Source: Candidatus Hydrogenedens sp. (GTDB lineage Bacteria > Hydrogenedentota > Hydrogenedentia > Hydrogenedentales > Hydrogenedentaceae). Taken from it: a stretch of DNA of 14,177 nt. The stretch is from contig DAOSBX010000056.1 in assembly GCA_035361075.1 (NCBI GenBank), forward strand, positions 1 to 14,177, given 5' to 3'. The translations under genes and the position numbers were made by a program. The notes beneath the pieces are model-generated. The model was not told the DNA's origin. It ran no database searches and was given only the letters and a program-made list of their open reading frames with translations. This document shows, piece after piece, positions 1 to 7,240 of this stretch. How positions within the stretch are numbered: the stretch's first letter is position 1; each line of letters opens with the position of its first letter.

Positions 1-1
1 T

Positions 2-193
2 AAAATTGTGCGTGATACTAAAACTGGTAAAATTGAAGTGTATTATGACGACATGGATAAACCAATTATGGTGGCAGAAGATAAGACTTTCTTAAAAGGT
101 AGAATTGGATTGGGCACTTTTGATGATACAGGCTGTTTTGACAATCTCCAAATCTGGAACACTGCTGACAGTAAGATTGGTTCACAGAAATAA
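2..193 (+). CDS. C-terminal end of a concanavalin A/LamG-like domain protein (partial)
   Basis: Only the last 63 codons are present and the reading frame is open to the left edge, so the GTG at position 8 is an internal codon and not a start. The fragment has alternating short beta strands (GKIEVYYDD, then KPIMVAED) and ends with GRIGLGTFDDTGCFDNLQIW. That ending, a Gly-rich strand followed by a phrase of the form 'FDNxxIW', is the usual closing strand of concanavalin A-like sandwiches such as LamG and the DUF1080/3-keto-disaccharide hydrolase family. These domains typically bind or cleave carbohydrate outside the cytoplasm. The specific family cannot be told from this fragment. The stop TAA abuts the stop codon of the convergent GH13 gene with no spacer. 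The domain type is likely; any enzymatic role is unknown. Confidence 0.65.
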   Translation, partial: KIVRDTKTGKIEVYYDDMDKPIMVAEDKTFLKGRIGLGTFDDTGCFDNLQIWNTADSKIGSQK

Positions 194-222
194 CTATTTG
201 AGTGCCTCGAATAGCCAGTTAT
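190..222. terminator. Bulged hairpin spanning two back-to-back stop codons (possible terminator)
   Basis: Bases 190-195 (ATAACT) pair with 217-222 (AGTTAT), and 196-202 pair with 206-212 (one G-T pair) around a 3-nt loop. A 4-nt bulge lies at 213-216. The result is a 13-bp stem that contains the stop codons of both convergent genes. No T-tract follows on either strand, so it is not a textbook intrinsic terminator. Its position between convergent genes makes a bidirectional stop or 3'-end stabiliser plausible. Confidence 0.35.
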
Positions 223-3200
223 AGTCATATTCCGTTTCACTGCTTGCCATAATCAATTCATGAATATTTGCGAGACAAGCAGATAGTTGTTCCCGGTCTC
301 TTGGAGACCAGGGATATCTGACTAACCATAATGTTGTAAAAAGGGCAAATAGAAGGTCTTCGAAGTTCTCTTTTATAAACCAGGTCCTTCCGCCATATTC
401 ATGAACACCAAGAATATCCTGGACACCTTTATCTGAAAAAATTGGATATAAATGTGGTGCCCAGGGTCCTCGTTGTAGATATGTCAATCGTTCTGCATGT
501 TCAATACAAATACGGATAATTTCGGCTTCTTTCTCCGCTGTGGATTTATCTAAACCTAATGCGGAAAAGCCTTTTGCAATCACTTGTGTTAAGTGCCATT
601 CTTTGAGCCATTGTGCTGTAATTGATGAAATCTCATTAGACTCATAAGAAGGAGGTCCGAGCAACATCAACGCAAGCCCACCTAACTTACGCAACAAGTT
701 CCAAACAGTAAAAATTCGAGACAACCTTAATTGTTCAGAACTATAGAAAGCAAGTCGAGTCCCCAAATACGATTGTATCTCAGGTTCATCCTCAATTTTA
801 CAAAACTCAATATATCTATGATAGATTTTACGGCTCTCATCATCTATTGTCTCTTCTACCCAGGGGTTTATGGGAAATGGATATTGGATTCTCCGTGCAA
901 CTGCAGACCAAAAAATCTCTAATGCCCTTGTTAACCGTTCTCTATCTACCTCTTCTCCTTTGATTAGAGGTCCTATCAATTCAGGATTCATAACCTCTTC
1001 AAAGGGTCCTATTACATCCGAGAATAAAAACTCATGATATAGATTCTCTATGTTATAAACACCTTTACCAGCCAGAACCTCCGCTATCTTACCCCAGATT
1101 CCATCACGGTCGTAAACTTCACGCCAGTCTAAAAAAACTGCATATTCATATCCTTGCAGCTCAAGATAAATTCCGTTATTACATAAATGAGAACCTGTAT
1201 AAATGTAATCTAAACCTTTTCTAAAATCATGAAAAATATAAAAGATTCCCGGCTCCGACTTAAATCCCAATGCTTCCCCTAATGTATGAGTTATAAGTTC
1301 CGGATTTTCTGCAGACCCTACATTAATTGGAGTAGAACGATAAATACGACCGCGCGTGGTATTATAAGAATTGTTATAGAAGATTAAGGCTCGTTCTAAT
1401 CCTTCTCGATTTGTGTAGGCAAATACATTTTCATCTACCCAGCCCTCCGGTGTAATAAAATCATATAAAGTAAAATTTCTAGATCCACTAAAAAGATGTC
1501 GCTTCTTCATTAACGGGAATATCTCTCGTTCGTGCCTACGAATTAAATCCTCATCAGGCAATTCATCCCAGTAGGCACGCGGATATTCCATACCATACTT
1601 TTCAGTAAAACCCTCAATCTGTCCGTGTCCGAACATAGGCAGTCCCGGAAGTGTCACCATCATTGTAGCAACCCCAAAATATTTATCACCTTTACCAAAC
1701 TGGGCGACAGCCGTTTCTTCATCAGGATTATTCATAAAGTTCACAAATCTCTGTAAAATGGGTGGACTGAATTCCAACACATTTTTTATTGTCTGACGAT
1801 ACTTTGCGTTATCCTCCATTTTAAGCATATTCATAAAAGCACTGTTATAGACACGGTGCATGCCGAGTGTGCGAACAAAGTATCCTTCCAGCAACCAGAA
1901 AGCCTCTGCCAACAGCAAAGTATCGGGAGTCTCTTCCGCAACCACATCCACTACTTCACGCCAGAACTCTTTTGGAAAATATTTATCAAACTCTTCACGC
2001 GTCATCCCATATTCTGCACGGGATGGAATAGCCCCACCTTCTCCCGGAGCAGGAAACCATAATCTCTGGAAATGCCGCTTTGTAAGTGTCATCGCTGCAT
2101 CAAATCGTATAATTGGGAACATACGTGCTACATGTAAAATGTTTCTCTTCACTGCTTCTCGGACCTCAGACAATAGAAAATTCAACTGTGCGGTGTCATT
2201 CCAGGGCATGTGTGTGCCATCGTTTCCATGATATATATATCGAACTTCTCCAGTCCTATAATTTTGCCACTTAAAAACAACAGCAGCATCAGAATTGTCC
2301 CAATACCCATCCTCAATTTGAATACCTATATCCGGGTGCAATGACAGGTTAGGACCGTTAAAGCGATATGAAGGAAATGGAGGATACGGCGACTGAATAA
2401 ACCAGCCCGGATGTTCAACTATCCAGCGTGAATAAATCCCAAAGTGATTAGGAACCATATCACTTGCTAAACGGATGCCTCTCTGAAATGCACGCTCTTG
2501 AAGTCGTCTTAATGCCTGTTCCCCTCCGAGGTCCTCTGCAATTTCATAATCATACAATGAATATGCCGACGCTAATGCTTCTGGATTTCCTGTCATCCTT
2601 TTTATCTTCTTTGACGCCTCCGAACGTTCCCATACACCAATAAGCCATAGCCCAGAAAATCCCCATTCCGCTAATTGGTCTAATTCTTCATCTGGAATAT
2701 CATCTAAATGTTTAATAGTCCGTTGATACTTCCTCGATAGTTGAGACAACCAAACATAAGTTGACTTCGCAATCAAAACGAGATTTGGCATCCAGTCGCG
2801 ATCCGGCGAAAATGCCTCATACTCCTCATAACCTAAACGTTTCAACAAATTAAAATCAAGGACATCTGAAGGTCCTTTCCCAAAACCTCGCCACTGCCTT
2901 TCCTCCTGAATAATACCCCAAATAATATCTATATCTATCAATAGTGAAGCAGGTAAGAAAAAACTCCAATTCTTGCGGATATAATTCAGTTGTTCTTCTA
3001 AAGAATGCGGACACGCACGAATCGGTTCCCATAGTGTATCCCATAAATTTCGTCTTGTTTCTGGAAGAGGAGGCCATGTGGTTAAAATAGTTTCCGCTTT
3101 GTCAATCAATTTTGGATAGTAAGGTTCCTGTTCCTTTAATAAATCATCAGAAAATAAAACGTTATACTTTTTGCCTGCAGGATTTTGATTTGTTATCCAT

Positions 3201-3679
3201 CCCAATAGAACTTCTTGTAAAAGATGCTCCAAAGCGGAATCGCCACGAGGTTCTCTTGAAAAAAATACATCATGTTGACATTTCTTTCGAAAATAATCTT
3301 CTGGCGGAAATTCATTTAGCCACTTTGTTAATACATCAAATATTTTTTCAGAATATTCTTCCTGTATAAGGTCACCCAATTCTAAGAATGGTGCCGATTT
3401 AACTCTCATTCCATAATAATGAATGATGTAGCGAAACACCTCCGTTATAATTTCCAGAGCTCGCAATTCACCTTGCGACCAATATGAAAAATCTACACGG
3501 TGAGAATTTAACTGATTTACCTTCTCTACCAGAGAGCGAATCCATAAAGACTTACGCTCTTTTTCTGAAAGAGTTTGTTCCATCTCCTTAAATATCTGTT
3601 GTGGGTCCCAATCCTCCCATGCTCTTCTATTCCATAAAAAACTTACTGGGTACCAATCCTGAGATTTCAAAAACTCCAT
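194..3679 (-). CDS. Very large GH13 (alpha-amylase superfamily) protein, specificity unknown
   Basis: A protein of 1161 residues, about twice the size of a common alpha-amylase. The central part (about 325-790) is a GH13 barrel. Region I is DMVPNH at 407-412. Region II is IIRFDAAM with R525 and the presumed nucleophile D527. Region III is LLLAEAFW with the presumed acid/base E592. Region IV is FVNFMNNPDE, where D653 would be the third carboxylate. The motif MPWNDTAQLN (491-500) is the usual loop before the second substrate-contact region. About 320 mostly helical residues precede the barrel, and about 340 follow its C-terminal beta part. I recognise neither flank. In region IV the usual NHD reads NNPD, so the conserved His is replaced. 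No signal peptide is visible, so it probably acts on alpha-glucan or maltodextrin in the cytoplasm. The start is supported by AAAGGGA about 13 nt upstream. Superfamily assignment is firm; the substrate is not known. Confidence 0.85.
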   Translation of the reverse strand: MEFLKSQDWYPVSFLWNRRAWEDWDPQQIFKEMEQTLSEKERKSLWIRSLVEKVNQLNSHRVDFSYWSQGELRALEIITEVFRYIIHYYGMRVKSAPFLELGDLIQEEYSEKIFDVLTKWLNEFPPEDYFRKKCQHDVFFSREPRGDSALEHLLQEVLLGWITNQNPAGKKYNVLFSDDLLKEQEPYYPKLIDKAETILTTWPPLPETRRNLWDTLWEPIRACPHSLEEQLNYIRKNWSFFLPASLLIDIDIIWGIIQEERQWRGFGKGPSDVLDFNLLKRLGYEEYEAFSPDRDWMPNLVLIAKSTYVWLSQLSRKYQRTIKHLDDIPDEELDQLAEWGFSGLWLIGVWERSEASKKIKRMTGNPEALASAYSLYDYEIAEDLGGEQALRRLQERAFQRGIRLASDMVPNHFGIYSRWIVEHPGWFIQSPYPPFPSYRFNGPNLSLHPDIGIQIEDGYWDNSDAAVVFKWQNYRTGEVRYIYHGNDGTHMPWNDTAQLNFLLSEVREAVKRNILHVARMFPIIRFDAAMTLTKRHFQRLWFPAPGEGGAIPSRAEYGMTREEFDKYFPKEFWREVVDVVAEETPDTLLLAEAFWLLEGYFVRTLGMHRVYNSAFMNMLKMEDNAKYRQTIKNVLEFSPPILQRFVNFMNNPDEETAVAQFGKGDKYFGVATMMVTLPGLPMFGHGQIEGFTEKYGMEYPRAYWDELPDEDLIRRHEREIFPLMKKRHLFSGSRNFTLYDFITPEGWVDENVFAYTNREGLERALIFYNNSYNTTRGRIYRSTPINVGSAENPELITHTLGEALGFKSEPGIFYIFHDFRKGLDYIYTGSHLCNNGIYLELQGYEYAVFLDWREVYDRDGIWGKIAEVLAGKGVYNIENLYHEFLFSDVIGPFEEVMNPELIGPLIKGEEVDRERLTRALEIFWSAVARRIQYPFPINPWVEETIDDESRKIYHRYIEFCKIEDEPEIQSYLGTRLAFYSSEQLRLSRIFTVWNLLRKLGGLALMLLGPPSYESNEISSITAQWLKEWHLTQVIAKGFSALGLDKSTAEKEAEIIRICIEHAERLTYLQRGPWAPHLYPIFSDKGVQDILGVHEYGGRTWFIKENFEDLLFALFTTLWLVRYPWSPRDREQLSACLANIHELIMASSETEYDYNWLFEALK

Positions 3680-3710
3680 TCGTTCACGTATCCCTTTCTG
3701 TTAGTCAACA

Positions 3711-3740
3711 TTGATATTGCTTTATTCACAACCTTATGTT
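3711..3740 (+). promoter_or_regulatory. Candidate sigma70-type promoter for the ABC transporter operon
   Basis: TTGATA (3711-3716) and TATGTT (3735-3740) are separated by 18 nt, in the gap between the divergent GH13 gene and the importer operon. This would give a leader of about 120 nt before the chosen start at 3867. A second, isolated TATAAT lies at 3798-3803 without a convincing -35. Both are matches by eye only. Confidence 0.3.
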
Positions 3741-3813
3741 CAATAAATGTATATAAGGAAAGAAGTACAATATATGCGTTCAGTAAAGTTAATAAATTAT
3801 AATACATTTTGTA

Positions 3814-3843
3814 GTATGTTTTTCACGGCTGCAAAAAACATAT
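3814..3843 (+). promoter_or_regulatory. AU-rich hairpin in the leader of the binding-protein gene
   Basis: Bases 3815-3823 (TATGTTTTT) pair with 3834-3842 (AAAAACATA), with a further G-T pair outside. This makes a 10-bp stem around a 10-nt loop that ends about 10 nt before the ribosome binding site. No T-tract follows. I see no cobalamin riboswitch box or other named riboswitch in this leader. Confidence 0.3.
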
Positions 3844-3866
3844 ACATAACTAAAGAAGGTTGTATT

Positions 3867-4784
3867 ATGTTTCTTCGAACAACACTTTTTATTAGAGAAC
3901 AAAAGTTTTTTGATAAACTTTTCCCATATATTTTTGTCATTCTATTTTTCATCTCGATTTTTAACTTAGGGTGCAAACAAACCAGTGAAAAATCTGGTAT
4001 CGTTGTTATTGGTCCCAACATTACCGAAATCATCTTTGCCATTGGTGCAAACACACTCCTAAAAGGGATTGGCGATTTTGATGATTATCCACCCGAAACA
4101 GCAAATATACCCAAAATTGGAAGTTATCTATCGCCAAACTTAGAAAAAATCACAACGTTAAGACCTTCTATTATTATTACCTCTGGTGAAATTCCCCAAT
4201 TGCGGGAATTCGCAGAACATTCAGAAATTCAATATTATACGGTTCCGATGGATACATTTCCTCAAATTTATGAAGGGATAATAAAAATTGGAGAAATAAC
4301 ACATCATACCCGTCAGGCAAAAGTACTATTAGAAGAAATGAAAGGAAATATCCAAAAAATACAAAACCTTACCTCTGGTTTAGAACCATTACCTACACTA
4401 CTTGTTGTCGGTCGAGAACTTCGCGATTTATCTTCTGTTCAGGTAGCAGGCGGAAAATCATTTCTATCAGAGATATTAAAAATAGCGGGTGGAATTAATG
4501 TTTTTGAAGATGCGGAACAACCTTACTTCGAAGTTTCTGCCGAACAAATTATTGCAAAAGCACCAGAAGCAATCGTTGAATTTAGATGCGGTGAAAATTT
4601 AACTCAACGACAATTAGACGCTTTATTTTTAGATTGGAAAGCATTAGAAACAGTCCCTGCTGTAAGTAAAAGCCGTATTTTCTTCATCCTCGAATCATAC
4701 GGAATGAGACCAGGACCTCGTATTTATAAAGTCGCAGAAAAAATTGCGACTTCACTTCATCCCGACGTAAAATTAGGGTTATGA
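3867..4784 (+). CDS. BtuF/FecB-type substrate-binding lipoprotein of an ABC importer
   Basis: A 305-residue extracytoplasmic binding protein that captures a corrinoid, siderophore or similar chelate and hands it to the membrane permease. The N-terminus has basic residues, a hydrophobic run and a lipobox (FNLGC) with the lipidated Cys at residue 36. The start of the binding domain (VVIGPNITEIIFAIGA, about 46-61) and the stretch DFDDYPPETANIPKIGSY (70-87) are the classic BtuF/FecB opening. The open frame extends upstream to 3747, with another ATG at 3774. I chose 3867 because AGAAGG sits 7-8 nt before it and it gives a normal lipoprotein signal; the longer forms would put 67 or more residues before the Cys. 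The gene overlaps the next by ATGA, so the two are translationally coupled. Family is firm; the exact ligand is not determined by sequence. Confidence 0.88.
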   Translation: MFLRTTLFIREQKFFDKLFPYIFVILFFISIFNLGCKQTSEKSGIVVIGPNITEIIFAIGANTLLKGIGDFDDYPPETANIPKIGSYLSPNLEKITTLRPSIIITSGEIPQLREFAEHSEIQYYTVPMDTFPQIYEGIIKIGEITHHTRQAKVLLEEMKGNIQKIQNLTSGLEPLPTLLVVGRELRDLSSVQVAGGKSFLSEILKIAGGINVFEDAEQPYFEVSAEQIIAKAPEAIVEFRCGENLTQRQLDALFLDWKALETVPAVSKSRIFFILESYGMRPGPRIYKVAEKIATSLHPDVKLGL

Positions 4785-5581
4785 ACCCAATTTTAATTGT
4801 AGATAATCTATCGTTCCGACACACAAACAGTGAGCCTTTGTTTGATAATTTGTCATTAACAATCTCACCAGAAACACTCACGGCTCTAATAGGACCTAAC
4901 GGCTCAGGAAAAAGTACCTTACTCCGCTTACTCGCAGGAATTATAAAGCCCGATATTGGGAAAGTATTATTACATCAAAAACCATTGAATGAATTCCCGC
5001 TTCGAGAACGGGCAAAAATAATTGCATTTCTGCCTCAAAATATTTATCCTATTTTCCCCTTATCTGTCCTTGAAATTGTTACTATGGGGAGATTCCCAAG
5101 AAAACCAACCCTCGCAGGATTGTCACAAAACGATTACAACGTAATTAATGAATGCATGGAATTAATGAATTTAAGTGCATTGAAAAATCGCTCCTTTTCA
5201 GAACTCTCTGGTGGTGAATGTAAAAGAACGCTCATAGCAAGTATTCTCGCACAAGAACCACAAATTCTATTATTGGATGAGCCATTATCTGGTTTAGATG
5301 CTCCACATCAGATAGAAACATTACAGCATCTCAAACATTTATCGAAAATAGGTTATGCGGTAATTATTGCAACCCATGAAATTAATACCATCACCCGTTT
5401 TGCGGATGAATTTATTCTCCTATCATCAGACCATCACCTTGTTTCTCAGGGTAATGCAGAACAAACATTGACAAAAGAAAATTTGTACCGTGCCTATGGT
5501 GCACGTTTCTGGGTAGGAAAACATCCATTTACACAAACCCTTCTTATTGAGGTTGAACCAAAGATACCCCATGAACCGTAA
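4781..5581 (+). CDS. FecE/BtuD-type ABC transporter ATP-binding protein
   Basis: A 266-residue ATPase that powers the importer encoded on both sides of it, acting as a dimer on the cytoplasmic face of the permease. All nucleotide-binding motifs are present: Walker A GPNGSGKST (38-46), Q-loop Gln86 (FLPQN), signature LSGGE (142-146), Walker B with catalytic Glu (LLLDEP, 163-168), D-loop SGLD and switch His199 (ATHE). The Arg/Gln that usually follow the signature in the FecE group (LSGGERQR) read Cys-Lys here, a minor divergence. The C-terminal 50 residues (YRAYGARFWVG and after) match the short tail typical of the cobalamin/iron-chelate ATPases. Its start overlaps the binding-protein stop by 4 nt and its end overlaps the permease start by 11 nt. 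Confidence 0.92.
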   Translation: MNPILIVDNLSFRHTNSEPLFDNLSLTISPETLTALIGPNGSGKSTLLRLLAGIIKPDIGKVLLHQKPLNEFPLRERAKIIAFLPQNIYPIFPLSVLEIVTMGRFPRKPTLAGLSQNDYNVINECMELMNLSALKNRSFSELSGGECKRTLIASILAQEPQILLLDEPLSGLDAPHQIETLQHLKHLSKIGYAVIIATHEINTITRFADEFILLSSDHHLVSQGNAEQTLTKENLYRAYGARFWVGKHPFTQTLLIEVEPKIPHEP

Positions 5582-6608
5582 ACATGTACATATATTATTT
5601 CTCGCTATCACCGCACTTACTATCCTTATTCCAATAAGTATATTTATAGGTTTCGAATCAATAAACCCATCTTTTGTGTGGGAGGTAATAAAAAATTCGG
5701 AGACTCAGCAACACCCATTAATCTTTCAAATATTAATTTATCACCGATTACCAAGGACACTTGTTTCTATCCTCGTGGGTATGGGGCTATCATTAGGAGG
5801 GGTCGCTTTCCAATCGTTATTACGAAATCCTCTTGCTACACCTTATACCTTAGGAACCGCAAGTTTTGCTTCCCTCGGGGCATACCTTGCCTATTTAGGA
5901 CATGCAAGCATTACCTCACTCCTATCAATTTCGCTTAAAATAACCTTTCCCGTTTCCCATATTTTCGCTTTTTTATTTGCAGTTGGTGAAATAGTGTTAA
6001 TCCTTACTCTGATTAAGATAAAACCAAAAATCTCTGCTACAGTCCTGCTTTTGTCAGGCATCACGTTAGGAATGTTAGCCAATGCATTCATCTCTATACT
6101 TCGGTATGTTGCAACCCCAGACAAATTGGTGTTTATGGAACGTTGGTGGTTCGGTTCAACACAGGTATTAGGTTACAGGGCGGTCGTTATTCTTTCAATA
6201 GTCTCCTTACCATCGTTCTTTTTCTTATGGCGTTTCAGTGAAGCGTTGGATCAATATACTTTTGACATAGAAATTGCACAATCCAGAGGAATAAACATTG
6301 TAAAATTACAAACCTACATATTTCTCATAGTTTCTATCATGACAGCGGTCATTGTAGCAGAAGTGGGTCCCATCGGCTTTGTAGGACTCATTATTCCACA
6401 TATTACTCGCTATTTCGTCGGCTCATCTCATCGACGTGTTATACCCTATAGTGCTCTTTTTGGTGGAATATTTCTTTTATTGTGCGACATTCTATCACGA
6501 AAAATATTTTCTACAGGCGTTCCTGTCGGGATTATTACCACACTAATAGGTGTGCCAGCATTCTTGTATATTCTATTTGGGAAAGATTTCAAAGAATGGC
6601 TTACATGA
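5571..6608 (+). CDS. FecCD/BtuC-type ABC transporter permease
   Basis: A 345-residue inner-membrane permease with roughly nine or ten hydrophobic segments, forming the channel of the importer as a dimer. The family signature RLPRTLVSILVGMGLSLGG begins at residue 59 and continues into LLRNPLATPYTLG (83-95). The second hallmark, EVGPIGFVGLIIPHITR, and the closing PVGIITTLIGVPAFLYILF are near the C-terminus. The frame extends to a TTG at 5547, but ATG 5571 gives the usual short cytoplasmic N-terminus and an 11-nt overlap with the ATPase gene, consistent with translational coupling. The order is binding protein, ATPase, permease. Whether the cargo is cobalamin, haem or a ferric siderophore is unresolved. 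No TonB-dependent receptor is in the window. Confidence 0.9.
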   Translation: MNRKHVHILFLAITALTILIPISIFIGFESINPSFVWEVIKNSETQQHPLIFQILIYHRLPRTLVSILVGMGLSLGGVAFQSLLRNPLATPYTLGTASFASLGAYLAYLGHASITSLLSISLKITFPVSHIFAFLFAVGEIVLILTLIKIKPKISATVLLLSGITLGMLANAFISILRYVATPDKLVFMERWWFGSTQVLGYRAVVILSIVSLPSFFFLWRFSEALDQYTFDIEIAQSRGINIVKLQTYIFLIVSIMTAVIVAEVGPIGFVGLIIPHITRYFVGSSHRRVIPYSALFGGIFLLLCDILSRKIFSTGVPVGIITTLIGVPAFLYILFGKDFKEWLT

Positions 6609-7225
6609 ACTCCTTTATCGTTCTTATCGGTGGAGGTTCTGCCTCTGGGAAAACTACCATTGCATCCCGTTTGCAGACAGAGCTATCACCTCATGCGGTA
6701 GTAATACCTATCGATAATTATTACAAAGATTTATCACATATACCCATGAGGGAAAGATTGAAAACTAACTTTGACCATCCAGACGCAATTGAAATTGAAC
6801 TCTTGATGTATCACCTATCTCAACTTCAGCATCACATCCCTATTGAAACTCCTGTTTATGACTTCGCCACACATACACGCTGTCATGAATCTATAATAAT
6901 CGAACCGAAGGATATAGTAATTTTAGAGGGACTCCATGCCTTGACATTTGAACAACTTCGGGATATATCAAGTCTAAAAATATTTGTAGATTTAGATGAT
7001 GATTTGCGGATTATCCGAAGGATACAGCGAGACATATCAGAGCGAGGTAGGAAAATTAACCATATCATAAAGCAGTATTTAAGCACTGTTCGACCAATGT
7101 ATAAACAATTTATCGAACCATCCAAAAAGTTTGCCGATATAATTGTCCTCGGTGACCAATTGGAAATTGCTATAAAAAATATCCTCTTACATCCATATTT
7201 ACATAAATTCCACACAGTGAAATAA
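6605..7225 (+). CDS. udk: Uridine kinase
   Basis: A 206-residue P-loop kinase that phosphorylates uridine (and usually cytidine) to the monophosphate in pyrimidine salvage. Walker A is GGGSASGKTT (9-18). D37 in IPIDNYY is the presumed catalytic base. NFDHPDA (55-61), PVYDF with HTR (83-92), LEGLHAL (107-113) and the lid RRIQRDISERGR (128-139) are all characteristic of Udk within the uridine kinase/phosphoribulokinase family. The length agrees with bacterial Udk (about 210). The open frame runs upstream to 6482 inside the permease gene. The ATG at 6605 is preferred because it forms an ATGA overlap with the permease stop and puts the P-loop at the usual distance. An in-frame ATG at 6596 is the alternative. 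Its attachment to a metal-chelate importer has no obvious metabolic logic. Confidence 0.9.
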   Translation: MNSFIVLIGGGSASGKTTIASRLQTELSPHAVVIPIDNYYKDLSHIPMRERLKTNFDHPDAIEIELLMYHLSQLQHHIPIETPVYDFATHTRCHESIIIEPKDIVILEGLHALTFEQLRDISSLKIFVDLDDDLRIIRRIQRDISERGRKINHIIKQYLSTVRPMYKQFIEPSKKFADIIVLGDQLEIAIKNILLHPYLHKFHTVK

Positions 7226-7240
7226 AATCGCTCCTGCTCA

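Noticed and set aside
1860..2231. 123-codon plus-strand ORF within the GH13 gene
   Set aside because: It lies wholly inside the strongly supported minus-strand GH13 coding sequence, has no recognisable domain and overlaps its catalytic region; it is a shadow frame.
3747..3866. N-terminal extension of the binding protein to 3747 or 3774
   Set aside because: It would place 67 or more residues before the lipobox Cys. The ATG at 3867 has a good ribosome binding site and gives a normal signal peptide.
3680..3866. Cobalamin riboswitch ahead of the BtuF-like gene
   Set aside because: I looked for the conserved B12-box type sequence and the multi-helix layout and found neither; the region is AT-rich with one simple hairpin.
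6883..7215. 110-codon minus-strand ORF opposite udk
   Set aside because: Antisense to a complete, well-conserved uridine kinase; no start signal or recognisable domain.
7226..7240. Terminator between udk and the convergent enolase-superfamily gene
   Set aside because: Only a 5-bp pairing (AGTGA/TCACT) with a 17-nt loop is visible in this 15-bp gap; too weak to call.
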